From Chrysomallon squamiferum (taxonomy: Eukaryota > Mollusca > Gastropoda > Neomphalida > Peltospiridae), in the NCBI GenBank assembly GCA_012295275.1, contig CM022676.1:10711086-10741085 (forward strand): DNA of 30,000 nucleotides, in the 5' to 3' direction. The notes beneath the pieces are model-generated. The model worked only from the letters and a program-made list of their open reading frames with translations. It had not been told where the DNA came from and searched no databases. Both the position numbers and the translations under genes were made by a program. Below are positions 10,382-21,257 of the stretch, one piece after another. Positions within the stretch are counted from its first letter, which is position 1. The number at the start of each line of letters is the position of its first letter.

Positions 10382-10642
10382 CTTCTATTACTGGCAGTTC
10401 CAATACGTGAAAGTACAGAACGTCCACCATTCCGAAGTCGTCTGCAATTACACAGCTGTAGTTACCCAGTGTCTCGTTCTTTATAACGATTTCATAGAAA
10501 TCAGAATCGTAATCAATAAATTTGGGACCAAACCTCCAGAAGAAAAACGAATCATCAGGATAATAGTCAAACTCACACTCCAATTGAACAGTATCTCCCA
10601 TTTCCACATACCTCCATCTAAACTTCTTTCTTTCGTCTTCTT
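10382..10642 (-). CDS. Gene B exon, D3 Ig domain
   Basis: Acceptor CATTCAG, donor GTAACC; 261 bp, phase 1-1. Charged start EEDERKKFRWRYVEMGD, first Cys in LECEFD, Trp in FFWRFGP, NETLGNYSC at the second Cys, and DDFGM then YFHV. The exon starts upstream of the first in-frame Met of the open frame; acceptor and phase fix the start. Counterpart of gene A 1969-2259. Confidence 0.85.
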
Positions 10643-10961
10643 CTGAATGAGTGAAAGAATAAAAAAAAATGAATAATGGAATGATTTAATAAAAGAATGA
10701 AAAAAGGATTAGATGATAAATTAATGAAAAAACAACAGAATTAATGAATAAAAGGTTGAATGGTGTTATGAACAAGCAAGAGAGATAAAATAATGAAGAA
10801 AGGAATGAACAAACACAACAAAGAATAAAAGAATGTTTGGATGAAGAAAAGAATGAGTATTCAACAGAAAAAGAAATGAATGTTGTGTGTCGAAATGTAA
10901 TTATTTTTAATCACTGGTAGAATTGTCATTGACTGGATTGACCTGATTTTGATTTACTCAG

Positions 10962-11160
10962 AGAAGACATCTATCACAGCAACAACAACAACAACAACAA
11001 CAACAATAACTAATAATAATAATAACAACATCAATAATAATAATAAAAACAACAACGACAAAAATAGTAATAATAATCATTATCAACATCATCATCATCA
11101 TCATCACCATCAACATAAGAACAGCAACAATAACAGCAACAGTGACAAAAATACGAACCT
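10962..11160. repeat. (CAA)n, (AAT)n and (CAT)n trinucleotide cluster
   Basis: Trinucleotide runs in gene B's D2-D3 intron; similar short CAA runs recur at about 11318-11340 and 11430-11460. No exon in this intron is supported. Confidence 0.85.
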
Positions 11161-11471
11161 TCTGTAAAACATTTAGATTAATAATTATGCATTACAAATG
11201 CTTTTGAAGAATGTTTCAATGATAGTAACAACAATAAATAACCTTCTAACATTTAGATATACTGGTTTCTTGAGGTTCACAGAATGTTTCAACAACAGCA
11301 ACAAAATAAAAAGTACAGCAACAACAACAACAACAACAACATTTATAATCATAACAATAATCTTAAACACGTGGATTAATCATTATCGTTGCCATGGTTT
11401 CTTAAGGAGGACCACCAAAACTCGGCAATAACAACAACAACAACAACAACAACCACAACAAGAATAATAAC

Positions 11472-11783
11472 CTGTAACATTTGGATTAACGCTTATCTTC
11501 ACGGTTGTTTCCTGAGGTTCAGATAATGTGTCATCGTGACTCCACTCACAGAAAATCTCCAGTCCTTCATCATCGCCTGTGAAGACCATATTAATGCTCG
11601 TAGTGGTGTTGGCAATTCCATAGTCATCCAAATCAACTCTGTCATTTCCCTCGAACTTGAATGGGCCGAAGTGCCAATTAAGCACGGGAGGAGGTAACCC
11701 AAAGACTGAATGACAGACAATTTCAGTTGTGACATAAGGTTCGACAAATGAAGATAATGCTATAATAGGTGGGTCAGGAATAG
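11472..11783 (-). CDS. Gene B exon, D2 C2-set-like Ig domain
   Basis: Acceptor ATGTTGCAG, donor GTTATT; 312 bp, phase 1-1. IPDPPIIALSS start, first Cys in EIVCHSV, Trp in LNWHFGP, second Cys in EIFCEWSHDDT. NTT sequon. Direct counterpart of gene A 948-1262. Confidence 0.87.
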
Positions 11784-11785
11784 CT

Positions 11786-12600
11786 GCAACATATTTATGC
11801 AAATAATAATTAAAATTTTGTCTGTAGTTGTAAAAATAAATAACATATTTGTTGTAAATAGTAATTAAACTTTTGTCTGTAGTTGTAAAAAATAAATAAC
11901 ATATTTGTGTAAATGGTAATTAAAATTTTTGTCTGTAGTTGTAAAAATGAATAACATATTTGTGTAAATGGTAATTAAAATTTTTGTCTGTAGTTGTAAA
12001 AATGAATAACATATTTGTGTAAATGGTAATTAAAATTTTTGTCTATAGTTGTAAAAATGAATAACATATTTGTGTAAATGGTAATTGAAATTTTTGTCTA
12101 TAGTGTAAAAAATAAATAACATATTTGTGCAAATAGTAATTAAAATTGTGTCTGTAGTGTAAAAATAAATAATATATTTGTGCAAATAGTAATTAAAATT
12201 TTTATCTATAGTGAAAAAATAAATAATATATTTGTGCAAAATAATAATAATAATAATAGTAATAATAATATGTATATACATTTGTAAAATAAATAGTATG
12301 TTTGACAAATAGTAATTAAAATTTTGCTATTATAAATCTTTAAATTAAAACCAAAAACAGTATGGCTATATTGTAAAAAGAAATAATACTTTTAAGCAAA
12401 TAATAATTAAAATTTTGCTAGTATAAATCTTTAAATAAAAATATGTATATAAACTGTAAAAATAAATGATGTTTAGGCAAATAATAATTAAAATATACAT
12501 CTTTAAATAAAAATTAAAATAATACAAATATAAACACTGCAAAATAAATAATATATTTAGGTAAATATTAATTAAAGTTTTGCTACAATAAGTCTTTAAA
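11786..12600. repeat. Roughly 55-58 bp tandem repeat, gene B D1-D2 intron
   Basis: Repeated blocks of AACATATTTGTGTAAAT, GTAATTAAAATTTTTGTCT and TAGTTGTAAAAAT. Copies are nearly identical at 11840-12110 and decay toward 12600. The left edge meets the D2 splice acceptor: the sequence beside the acceptor (CATAAATATGTT on the minus strand) is itself repeat unit. Confidence 0.85.
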
Positions 12601-12869
12601 AATAATATGTGTATACAGAGTACAAATATCATCTACATAAGCAAAAATAATAACAGTAATATAAAAATATGTAATTATAATAATATTAAGAAGAACAGAA
12701 GCAGTAAATACAACAATAACAACAGCAAAAAAGATAATAATAATAAAAATAAAAGACACTTTAGTAATTGTTATAAGGTAAAAAAAAATTTTTTTTTTTT
12801 AATAAAAACATAAAAGACAAAATAAAAAAGAAGGAAAGAAAGAAAGAAAAAATTAAAAACAACACATAC

Positions 12870-13169
12870 AAAGAGCAAAAAGTGGTGAATATACAGTCTG
12901 GGTGGATTCTTTGTAATGCATAGTACACAGAACAGATGTTGGTGGAATCCGATTAATGTCAAACCCAGCTTCGAAAGTATATGTGGCTCTTGTGAAATAT
13001 CCTCCTGTTCGAGTTCTACGATTTGTTAATGTTATATTAAGTATCACATCTGGATCATCTGATCTTGTCATAACCAGTTTTACATAAGTATCAGGCAATG
13101 AAACAGAGCATCGGACAGTATTCAGTCTTCTTATCAAGATTTGTGAAGTTGATAGTATAAGATTTGCAC
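12870..13169 (-). CDS. Gene B exon, D1 Ig domain
   Basis: Acceptor TTATACAG, donor GTATGT; 300 bp, phase 1-1. Key features: first Cys in VRCSVSLPD, MTRSDDPDV, and a second Cys in SVLCTMHYKE. Gene C exon 2 has TRSDNPDV at the same place and a similar GGY/RGY then Y-rich strand, so these are the same domain type. The usual core Trp is Met or Val here (gene C has Trp: VFWTRSD). Confidence 0.82.
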
Positions 13170-13680
13170 CTGTATAAAATAACGTATGTATGTAAGTGTG
13201 TATATTTTATATATATATATATGTGTATATGTACACACGTGCATATAATCATAAATATAATAACAGTAGTTGTAACAGCAACAACATATGTGTGTGTGTG
13301 TGTGTGTGCGTGTGTGTAAAATTCATTACAAGAATAATAATTATAAATTTAATGTTTCAGTGTATAAAAACATATTGCAGCAACATACACAATTATATAT
13401 ACAAAAGACAAAAATAATAATAATAAACATTAGAAATATAATAATAATAATAATAATGATGATGATGATGATGATGATGGTGATAATGATAATACTACTA
13501 ACAAAATTACAGCAGCTACAAAACAACAAAGAAGAAAATTAATAATTAAATGGCAACAATTTAATTAGAACAAAGCAACAAAACTATTGTTATTGAATAC
13601 ATTTATATTGGAATATATTGCTATGTGGAGAGGAAGGCTGTAATTGTGGTTATTGATTTACTATTCAAAAGTGTTCTTAC

Positions 13681-13762
13681 AGTTTTTGATGGTGACTTTA
13701 TTGTAGACGATCAAAATAAGTAGAAAAATCTTAACAATCAGCATTTGTTTGTTCAAAGGCAT
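13681..13762 (-). CDS. Gene B exon 1, signal peptide
   Basis: From ATG at 13762: MPLNKQMLIVKIFLLILIVY with a Lys near the hydrophobic core, then NKVTIKN, ending one base into a codon before GTAAGA (phase 1). An internal Met at residue 7 could also start. Length 82 bp (27 codons plus 1). Confidence 0.75.
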
Positions 13763-13972
13763 GACAGTATCACATGAACTTTTGTTGTGGAATTATATCT
13801 GTTACCATCTTATGTGTCATGATGCAGAATCTAGAAATAAAAATAACTCATTGTACAATATTTTCTATTTCTGTTTTTTTTTCTGTTTTTTTTTTTTTTT
13901 TTTTTTTTTTTGTTGATTGTTCGTTTCGTTGTTGTTTTTGCTGTGGGTTTATTATTTGTATTTATTTATTTA

Positions 13973-14027
<55 letters not shown>

Positions 14028-14663
14028 TTGTTGTTTAATGTTAAAATGAAAAAATAAAATAAAAACATGAAAACAAAGATAATAATAATAAAATTGAAAT
14101 TTCTTAACCATCTATAGCAAAACTTAAATCTATAATAAAGTTTATTTAAAACTCAAATCTATAGTTAAGTTTATTTAAGGCAAACATTTTCATAATTGAA
14201 AAACTGGAATTAATTCTGACCAACGTTTACCTAAGCCACAGTCAAGACTTTTGGAAAGCATATCCAAATTTCCATGTTTTTTGTCACCCAAGTGAGATGA
14301 CACAATTTAAAAATGTCGCCTGTCGTTCTCAAGTGATGTCGTAAATGACAATGTTTTTAAAATTTTGATTCATTTATTTTATTAATTTTAATTTTGTATG
14401 AGTATTATTTGCATACATGTGTGCTTATGACTAAACAATGTTTGGATTTTAAAAAGTAAAATAAATTTTTAAAATATATATATACATTCCAATTAATTTA
14501 TTTTGTTGCAGTTATTAGTCATTCATTAACGACATTTGGGATTTAGTGACGTCGCAAGTGACCGCGTTTTCTTTGCCCTTTCAATGGCGGCCCTTGACTA
14601 ATCACGTCTGACATCCGGAGAGGGCAAAAAAAAAAAAAAAAAAACAACAACAACTACTACCAC

Positions 14664-14707
<44 letters not shown>

Positions 14708-15126
14708 GAAACTAAAAATAAATAAATAAATAAAAGAATCAATAAAAATCTATCATCGCATTCAGCTTAGAAAACAATAGTAAATAACGAAACGTTAATA
14801 TAATTTTAACTGATTATGTAAAGCAGTTGAACTGCTCTTCAAGATTATTTTTTTAGTTTGGTTTTATTTAACAAAGCAAGAATAGAAATCATAAAGGATT
14901 CTGATAATGTTTGGTCATTGCAGGGACAAAGAAAGCCAGTGAATCAGAAAACTAAAAGAATCTGTTAAAATTTATGTTAGCAAATTATTAATATTTTTAA
15001 ATACCATTACACCTGCATGTACGCATGCGTGCATGTGTGAGAGTGCATGCACGTCTAATTATGTGCATATATATAACATGTTTAAAAATCATAAATAAAT
15101 AAAATAAATAAGAAGAAGAAGAAGAA

Positions 15127-15159
<33 letters not shown>

Positions 15160-16068
15160 AAAGAAAAGACTGAATAAAAAAAAAAAAAAGGAAAAGAGTT
15201 TTATATAATCTGTAATTTAAAATCTGGTCCAGAATAAAGTTATAAAACAAAATAATACAAAATATTTTACACTAAATTATGAAGTATTAGTAGTTGTAGT
15301 AGTAACTGCTGCTATTATTGTTCTTTATTATTTATTCATTTATTAAAATTTATTTATTTACTTATTATTGCTGTTGTTTTTGTTATTGTTAGTAATAGTA
15401 GCAGTAATATTGTTGTTCTTGTTGTTTTTGACTAACAAGTTAAAAAATAATTAACCCATTCAGACACTGCCGATACTCTTGTCCAAAAAAAAGAAGATGT
15501 GTGTTATCGATTATGCATGAGGTATTTCACGGGATCGAATTATTACTTAATTTTTATATATATTTTTCTTCTTCTTCTTCTTCTTTTTCTTACCCCTGTT
15601 GACGACTTCTGCAGATACTCCGAAAAAAAAAAAGAGGACGATATTCTTTGCCCTGTTTGATCTGCTATGACAACGAATAGCATCACAAAAAACCTTAGTT
15701 GGCCCACTATTTATTTCTGTAAGCTTTCCGAAGGTAGCGAGGTGAGTTAATAACGATTTGTTGCTATGGTGTTAACTTCAGTGGCTGGTTTGAAACCATG
15801 AACGTGCATCCGGTTTAAGGTGTCACGTATTGCCATCACCGGAAGTAGATATCTGTTTAAAAAAAAAAAAAAAAAAAAAATATACGTCATTTAGATTTCA
15901 CAGCCATACCTATGATGTCAGAATGCGTCAAAATATTGGTTGATTTTTTTTTTTTGGATCAGACTTCTGCAAACTGAAAATACTATTTAGTAAGTATGTC
16001 GTTCGAAAATAAAAATAATAATAATAAAAAAATAAATAAAAATTAAAAAATTAAAAAAGTAACAACAT

Positions 16069-16112
<44 letters not shown>

Positions 16113-16181
16113 TGTTTTTGATTCACACGTTACAAAATGATCAAAACATTCAGACGCTGCCAATACTATTCTGTTTATCTA

Positions 16182-16233
<52 letters not shown>

Positions 16234-16359
16234 CACACATGCACTTCTAATTTTGATATAATGTAATTTAACTACATAATTATATAATTTAACTTTGATT
16301 AGTATTTTCAATTTTTTTTTATTTTATCAGGTTTTAAAGTTAAAAGGAAATCATCCAAC
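13763..16359. other. Intergenic region between divergent genes B and C
   Basis: 2.6 kb between the two start codons, so it should hold both promoters. It includes poly-T (13885-13910), (TTA)n (13976-14028), A-rich plus (AAT)n (14629-14704), GAA/GAAA repeats (15113-15166), (TTA)n (16069-16111) and (ATCT)n (16190-16232). Less AT-rich patches lie at about 14540-14630 and 15600-15850; the second includes CCGGAAGT (15838-15845, ETS-like). A CATTCAGAC(A/G)CTGCC block occurs at about 15460 and 16148. No TATA box can be assigned with confidence. Confidence 0.5.
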
Positions 16360-16429
16360 ATGTATGTTTCCCTCACCGCTGTTGCTCTTTGTATTTTATA
16401 CATGTCAGGAAAATCATATGCAGTGAAAG
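16360..16429 (+). CDS. Gene C exon 1, signal peptide
   Basis: MYVSLTAVALCILYMSGKSY then AVK plus one base, donor GTATCT. Hydrophobic core VSLTAVALCILYM and small residues before a likely cleavage site near SGKSYA. Phase 1 matches exon 1 of genes B and D. The donor runs straight into a (CT)n tract. Confidence 0.75.
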
Positions 16430-16430
16430 G

Positions 16431-16432
<2 letters not shown>

Positions 16433-16511
<79 letters not shown>
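16433..16511. repeat. (CT)n microsatellite at the start of gene C intron 1
   Basis: About 39 CT repeats starting a few bases after the donor at 16430, followed by imperfect CT-rich sequence to about 16650. Open frames are Leu-Ser repeats. Confidence 0.95.
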
Positions 16512-16513
<2 letters not shown>

Positions 16514-16728
16514 TCTCTATCATTCTGTCTCTCTTTCTCTCTATCTCTGTCTTCCGTATCTCTTTCTATATCTCTCTCTGCGTACCTCTTTCTTTCTCTC
16601 TTTTTTTATTTCTGTTTTTCTCCCTGTCTCTCAGTTTCTCTCTCTTTCAATATTATTGAAGTTCCTAGAAAACGTACAAGCTGTATGAATGTGTATGAGA
16701 GACAAGCAGAAGGAGAGAGAAAGAAAGA

Positions 16729-16731
<3 letters not shown>

Positions 16732-16788
<57 letters not shown>
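16732..16788. repeat. (GA)n microsatellite at the end of gene C intron 1
   Basis: About 28 GA repeats ending 37 bp before the acceptor at 16825; complementary to the (CT)n at the other end of the same intron. Confidence 0.95.
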
Positions 16789-16790
<2 letters not shown>

Positions 16791-16825
16791 AACAATGGCT
16801 AACTGACCAGTGTAAGATGTTTCAG

Positions 16826-17122
16826 AACACACCGTGAAGATAATAGGCCACATACTTATACCGAACGTAAACAACACACTTATCTGCGTAAGCACGCACA
16901 AAGAGGGTTACCCGGAGGTTTTCTGGACCCGAAGTGACAACCCTGATGTGCACCTTAAAGGCGTCATGAGACAGTTTAAGTCACCGAGAGGATACGAAAC
17001 ACGACTTTATTACAAATACTTACCAGACATGCTGTATTTCCTCCGCGTCAAGTTAATATACTACTGCAACGCCATCTACAACAAAATACAGAAAACGACG
17101 CGCTTCACAGCCACGGTCACGT
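16826..17122 (+). CDS. Gene C exon 2, D1-type Ig domain
   Basis: Acceptor GATGTTTCAG, donor GTAAGT; 297 bp, phase 1-1. First Cys in TLICVST, Trp in [16 protein letters not shown], second Cys in IYYCNAIYN. It aligns with gene B D1 through TRSD(N/D)PDV. The open frame reads on past the donor into (CA)n (Thr-His repeats), which is intron. Confidence 0.85.
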
Positions 17123-17173
17123 GTAAGTTTAGTTCTGAAACAGAATTTAGAACCTTCGAGAAATGCATGATTG

Positions 17174-17225
<52 letters not shown>

Positions 17226-17372
17226 GCACTCAAACACACACACACACAGACACACTCGCACACACACACACTCACTCACACACATAGACACACACACACT
17301 CACCCCCCACACACACACACACTCTCACACACACATATACACACACATATTCTCACACACACACATATACAC
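17174..17372. repeat. (CA)n microsatellite, gene C intron 2
   Basis: Long CA tract with imperfect CACT and CATA variants, 50 bp after exon 2. Followed by (TTTA)n at about 17504-17548. An ambiguous base N is at 17473. Confidence 0.95.
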
Positions 17373-17502
17373 ACACATTGATTGTATATATATACGTAAA
17401 TCATTGTCAGTCACACACGCATTCTCCATTTTTAACATGATCATGTCATACGAACATACGCACGTTCTAAATNCCATTTTATTTTTTTCCTTTGACCTTC
17501 TT

Positions 17503-17545
<43 letters not shown>

Positions 17546-17576
17546 TTTTATTATTATTATTTTTTGTTTCCCTAAG

Positions 17577-17834
17577 ATCTTCCACAATACGATGGTGCTA
17601 GAACTCTAGTTCTCGCCAACCCTGGTGATAATATTACTATTAACTGCACCCTTTATCACAACGAGGGCGAGACTTTTTTCAACTGGATTCACAACAACGT
17701 CGAGATGGAGTCACAAGTGAACTTGCTGAACCTCTCCCTGTTCGAAGATGAGTTCTTTGGCCGGTACGACTGCAGGGAAATCACTGATTACGGAGTCCAA
17801 AAACCTCGATACTTCTATGTCGTAAACGCTGAAA
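17577..17834 (+). CDS. Gene C exon 3, D3-like Ig domain
   Basis: Acceptor TCCCTAAG, weaker donor GTTAGT; 258 bp, phase 1-1. GDNITINCTLYH (first Cys), FFNWIHNN (Trp), FFGRYDCREITDYG (second Cys), then a YFYVV strand. CREITDYGV...YFYV resembles CVIADDFGM...YFHV of gene B D3. NIT and NLS sequons. The stretch has no stop in this frame. Confidence 0.82.
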
Positions 17835-18119
17835 GTTAGTTTTTCAAATTGCATCGTTTTGAATACAGGCAGACAGACAGACAGACAGTGAGACAGACAG
17901 ACAGAAGCTCAGATAGATAGATAGATAGATCTATTATTATCAGCTTATTGTAATTATTATTATTATTGTCATCATCATCATCATCATATTGATCATTACC
18001 GTTAATCTTATCATTATTACGATGTCATTATTACTTCTAATAGTAATAGTTATTATTGTTGTTTTATCTTCATAATTATTATTGTTGTTATTATTTATTT
18101 TTAGCATTGGTATTATTGT

Positions 18120-18187
18120 TATCATTATCATCATCATCATCATCATCATCATCATCTTTGTATTTATTATTGTCGTCGTCTATATCA

Positions 18188-18225
<38 letters not shown>

Positions 18226-18360
18226 TTTAATATTATTATTATTATCATTAATATTATTATTACTATTATTATTATTATTTTTAATATTATTATTATTATC
18301 ATTAATATTGTTATTACTGTTATTATTATTATTTTAAATATTATTATTATTATTAATATT

Positions 18361-18391
<31 letters not shown>

Positions 18392-18398
18392 TTATTAA

Positions 18399-18435
<37 letters not shown>

Positions 18436-18515
18436 TTAAATATTATTATTATTATTATTATTTATTATTATTATTATTATTTTTAATATTATTACTATTA
18501 TTAATATTATCATCA

Positions 18516-18558
<43 letters not shown>

Positions 18559-18567
18559 TACTAAAAG
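18120..18567. repeat. ATC and (ATT)n repeat block before gene C exon 4
   Basis: About 450 bp of ATC, ATT and TTAATATT-type imperfect trinucleotide repeat up to the acceptor TACTACTAAAAG. Its poly-Ile and poly-Leu frames on both strands are not genes. Confidence 0.9.
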
Positions 18568-18826
18568 AAGTCCACGCCGATGTGTACTACGAATGGGAAA
18601 ACGCGTTGCTGGGTCAGGACGTTGTGATGGACTGCTGCGTGAAGATGTGTTACAAGGAGACGAAGTTCCAGTGGCAGTTCGAGAAGAAGTTTCTGAACGA
18701 AAAAGATCAAAAACTGAGCCTGATCCTTTCAGGAGGATTCGTTTGGAAACTACACCTGCTGGGTCATCGATGACCTGAACGTGACACACATTATCCAGTA
18801 CTGGTTAGGACAGGGCATGCTGAAAG
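18568..18826 (+). CDS. Gene C exon 4, D3-like Ig domain carrying a frameshift
   Basis: Acceptor TACTAAAAG (three bases further on is also possible), donor GTTAGC. Length 259 bp, while every other internal exon of the cluster is a multiple of three. The first part reads VHADVYYEWEN, VVMDCCVKMCYKE (extra Cys) and FQWQFEKKF; the second part, in the next frame, reads EDSFGNYTCWVIDDLN, the FGNYTC signature of D3. The switch falls at CCTTTCAG (18725-18732), where one extra base, probably a T of TTT at 18727-18729, breaks the frame. Read as is, it stops at TGA 18771-18773. Real null allele, or sequence error. Confidence 0.75.
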
Positions 18827-19483
18827 GTTAGCTTCATTGCTGTCCGTCGTTGCCGTTGTCGTTATTGTCGTGCTCGGTATTGTTGCTGTTATCATTGTTG
18901 ACGTGTTTGGATGTTCCTGTTGTCGTTACTGTCGTTGTTGTTGTTGTTGTTGTTGTTGCTATCGTTACAGTCGTTTTTTGTTGTTTGTTGGTTGAGGTTT
19001 GTCGTCGTCGTTGTTGTTGTTGTTGTTGTTGTTATTGATTTGACTAATATCACTGTTTTCTGTATTGTCGTTGTTATTGTTTACTTACCTATCTGTCTGT
19101 CTCTGTCTACCTATCTGTTTATCTGTCTGTCTATCCATCAGTCTGTCTATGTATCTGTCTATCTATCCACCTATCAGTCTTTCTGTCTGCCTCTGTCTTT
19201 CTATCTATCTACCTATCTGCCTGTCTATCTCTGTACCTATCTACTTACCTTTACTATATATGTACCTATCTATATAATCTATCTCTGCACCTATTTATCT
19301 ACCTACGTATGTATCTGTATACCTACCGATGTATGAAGTATGTATGTAGATATACGTATGTGTATGTATATATCATTATTGTGTGTGTATCTGTACTTAT
19401 GTATCTACATACGTAGCTATCTGTTTACCTACCGATGTATGAAGTATGTATGTAGATAAACGTATGTGTATGTATATCATTAC

Positions 19484-19521
<38 letters not shown>

Positions 19522-19616
19522 ATAGAAGTGTGTGTGTATGTGTGTGTGTGTGTGTGTGCGCGAACATATATAGCAAGTATGCACGTGTAACTGATTTGTC
19601 TTTACTTTTCATTTAG
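18827..19616. other. Gene C intron 4: TTG and ATCT/CTGT repeats
   Basis: (GTT)n and (GTC)n at 18925-19035, imperfect (ATCT)/(CTGT) tetranucleotides at 19084-19330, a duplicated TACCGATGTATGAAGTATGT segment (about 19324 and 19430), (TA)n at 19487-19516 and (TG)n at 19528-19558. No exon seen. Confidence 0.75.
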
Positions 19617-19706
19617 TTACAACCCACTCTGAAAAGACTGACGTCCATTTCTTGTTAATTCTCTTGCTACTTATACCAATTGGATGCCTTTTCTTCTACA
19701 TCAAAA
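19617..19706 (+). CDS. Gene C exon 5, transmembrane segment
   Basis: Acceptor TTTCATTTAG, donor GTAAGT; 90 bp, phase 1-1. VTTHSEKTDVH then the helix FLLILLLLIPIGCLFFYI and K. No charged residue inside the helix. Confidence 0.82.
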
Positions 19707-19899
19707 GTAAGTATGTATAAAACTGATAAATAAATAAATAAATAGATCAATAAGTAAATGAATGAATTAATTTTAAAAAGTACATAAATAGGAAACAAAA
19801 CAAAACAAACAAACAACAACAGCAGCAACAAAATATTACTAATACGACGACGACTACTACTACTACTAATCACAATCATAATAATAATAATAATAATAA

Positions 19900-19930
<31 letters not shown>

Positions 19931-19963
19931 AAGAAGAAGAAGAAGAAGAAAAATTGTTATTAA

Positions 19964-19996
<33 letters not shown>

Positions 19997-19998
19997 AG

Positions 19999-20049
19999 AG
20001 CGCCCCAAAAAGGAACAAAAAAGTGAGAACATGGAAAAAAAACCTTCAA
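19999..20049 (+). CDS. Gene C tail mini-exon 1 (51 bp)
   Basis: Acceptor is a (TTA)n run ending TTACAG; donor GTAAGT; phase 1-1. Encodes KRPKKEQKSENMEKKPS, a basic stop-transfer-like start of the tail. Confidence 0.75.
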
Positions 20050-20199
20050 GTAAGTGTTTTATATATTAATTAATAATTAATATTTAGTTTCGTTTTCATT
20101 TTCACTTTATAATAGCATAACGTGAAAAATAATAATAAACATATAATTATTTAGTGTTTTTTCTTATTTTTGTTTCTATGATTATTATTATTATTATTA

Positions 20200-20247
<48 letters not shown>

Positions 20248-20472
20248 CAAGTAAAGTTGATATATATTAATTAATAGTTAATATTTACTTTCGGTTTCAT
20301 TTTTATTTATAATACATAACGTGAAAAATAGTATCATATATATCATTATTTAGTACCTTTTCTTCTTGTTCTTCTCATTCTTACTGTTACTACTACTATT
20401 ACTACTACTACTACTATACTATAATTATAATAATTATTATTATTATTTTCATTATAGTTATCATTATTATTA

Positions 20473-20534
<62 letters not shown>

Positions 20535-20536
20535 AG

Positions 20537-20584
20537 TTAAACTTTGGGCAGACAGAAGTGTGAATCCAGATGGAAATACCCCAA
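20537..20584 (+). CDS. Gene C tail mini-exon 2 (48 bp)
   Basis: (TTA)n-TTACAG acceptor, donor GTAAAA. Encodes IKLWADRSVNPDGNTP. 75% or more identical at DNA level to mini-exon 3, including its downstream intron (GATATATATTAATTAATAAT). Confidence 0.75.
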
Positions 20585-20726
20585 GTAAAACTGATATATA
20601 TTAATTAATAATTAATATTTACTTTCGGTTTCGTTTTCATTTTATAATAGCATACCGTGAAAAATAGTAATACATATATCATTATTTAGTATGTTTTCTT
20701 CTTGTCCTTTTTATTGTTATTATTAC

Positions 20727-20767
<41 letters not shown>

Positions 20768-20893
20768 TCATTATTACTATTGACGCATATTATTATTATT
20801 AAAATTGACATATATTATTATTATTATTACTATTATTATAATTGACACATATTATTATTATTATTATTAATATTATTATTATTATTATTACAG

Positions 20894-20941
20894 TTAAACT
20901 TTGGACAGACAAAAGTGTGAATCCGGATGAAAATTCCTCAA
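20894..20941 (+). CDS. Gene C tail mini-exon 3 (48 bp)
   Basis: Acceptor ATTATTACAG, donor GTAAAA. Encodes IKLWTDKSVNPDENSS, a near copy of mini-exon 2. Confidence 0.75.
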
Positions 20942-21020
20942 GTAAAATTGATATATATTAATTCATAATTAATAATTACTAACAGTTTCGTTTTCATTTT
21001 TATAATAGCAGAACGCCAAA

Positions 21021-21066
<46 letters not shown>

Positions 21067-21212
21067 TTATTTACTATATTTTCTTCTTTTTTGTTGTGAT
21101 GATTATTATTAGTGTTATTATTGTTATTATTATTGTTGTAGTTGTAGTTGTTGTTGTTGTTATTATTATTATTATTATTATTATTTTTTTTTTTTTTTTT
21201 TTATTTTTACAG

Positions 21213-21257
21213 CGAAACCCAAGGCAGACACAAATGCGATGACGGACAAACCTACAA
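21213..21257 (+). CDS. Gene C tail mini-exon 4 (45 bp)
   Basis: Acceptor after poly-T, ATTTTTACAG; donor GTAAAA. Encodes TKPKADTNAMTDKPT. Same position in block 1 as mini-exon 6 in block 2 (both end KPT). Confidence 0.7.

Larger units (their letters stand above)
5961..13762 (-). other. Gene B: complete four-Ig type I membrane receptor
   Basis: Seven coding exons on the minus strand (13762-13681, 13169-12870, 11783-11472, 10642-10382, 7599-7192, 6936-6835, 6242-6208), all introns phase 1, totalling 1500 bp, that is 499 residues plus stop. Layout: signal peptide, D1 (related to gene C exon 2), D2 C2-like, D3, poly-Thr stalk with D4, TM, 11-residue tail. Exons D2 to tail match gene A one by one, so A and B are inverted, convergent paralogs. 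No disabling change was seen. With almost no tail and no ITAM or ITIM, it may act as a ligand or adhesion molecule, or signal through partners (inference). Named family not recognised. Confidence 0.82.

Noticed and set aside
14540-14630. GC-richer patch with GACGTC and GGCGGCCC considered as a CpG island promoter
   Set aside because: Too short and about 780 bp from the gene B start; no start-site evidence, so it is only described in the intergenic entry.
16834-17601. 255-residue plus-strand frame containing X and Thr-His repeats
   Set aside because: Only its first part is the gene C D1 exon, ending at 17122; the rest is intron (CA)n and (TTTA)n.
18120-18540. Long poly-Ile, poly-Leu and poly-Asn frames
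   Set aside because: ATT/ATC trinucleotide repeat; they read equally on both strands.
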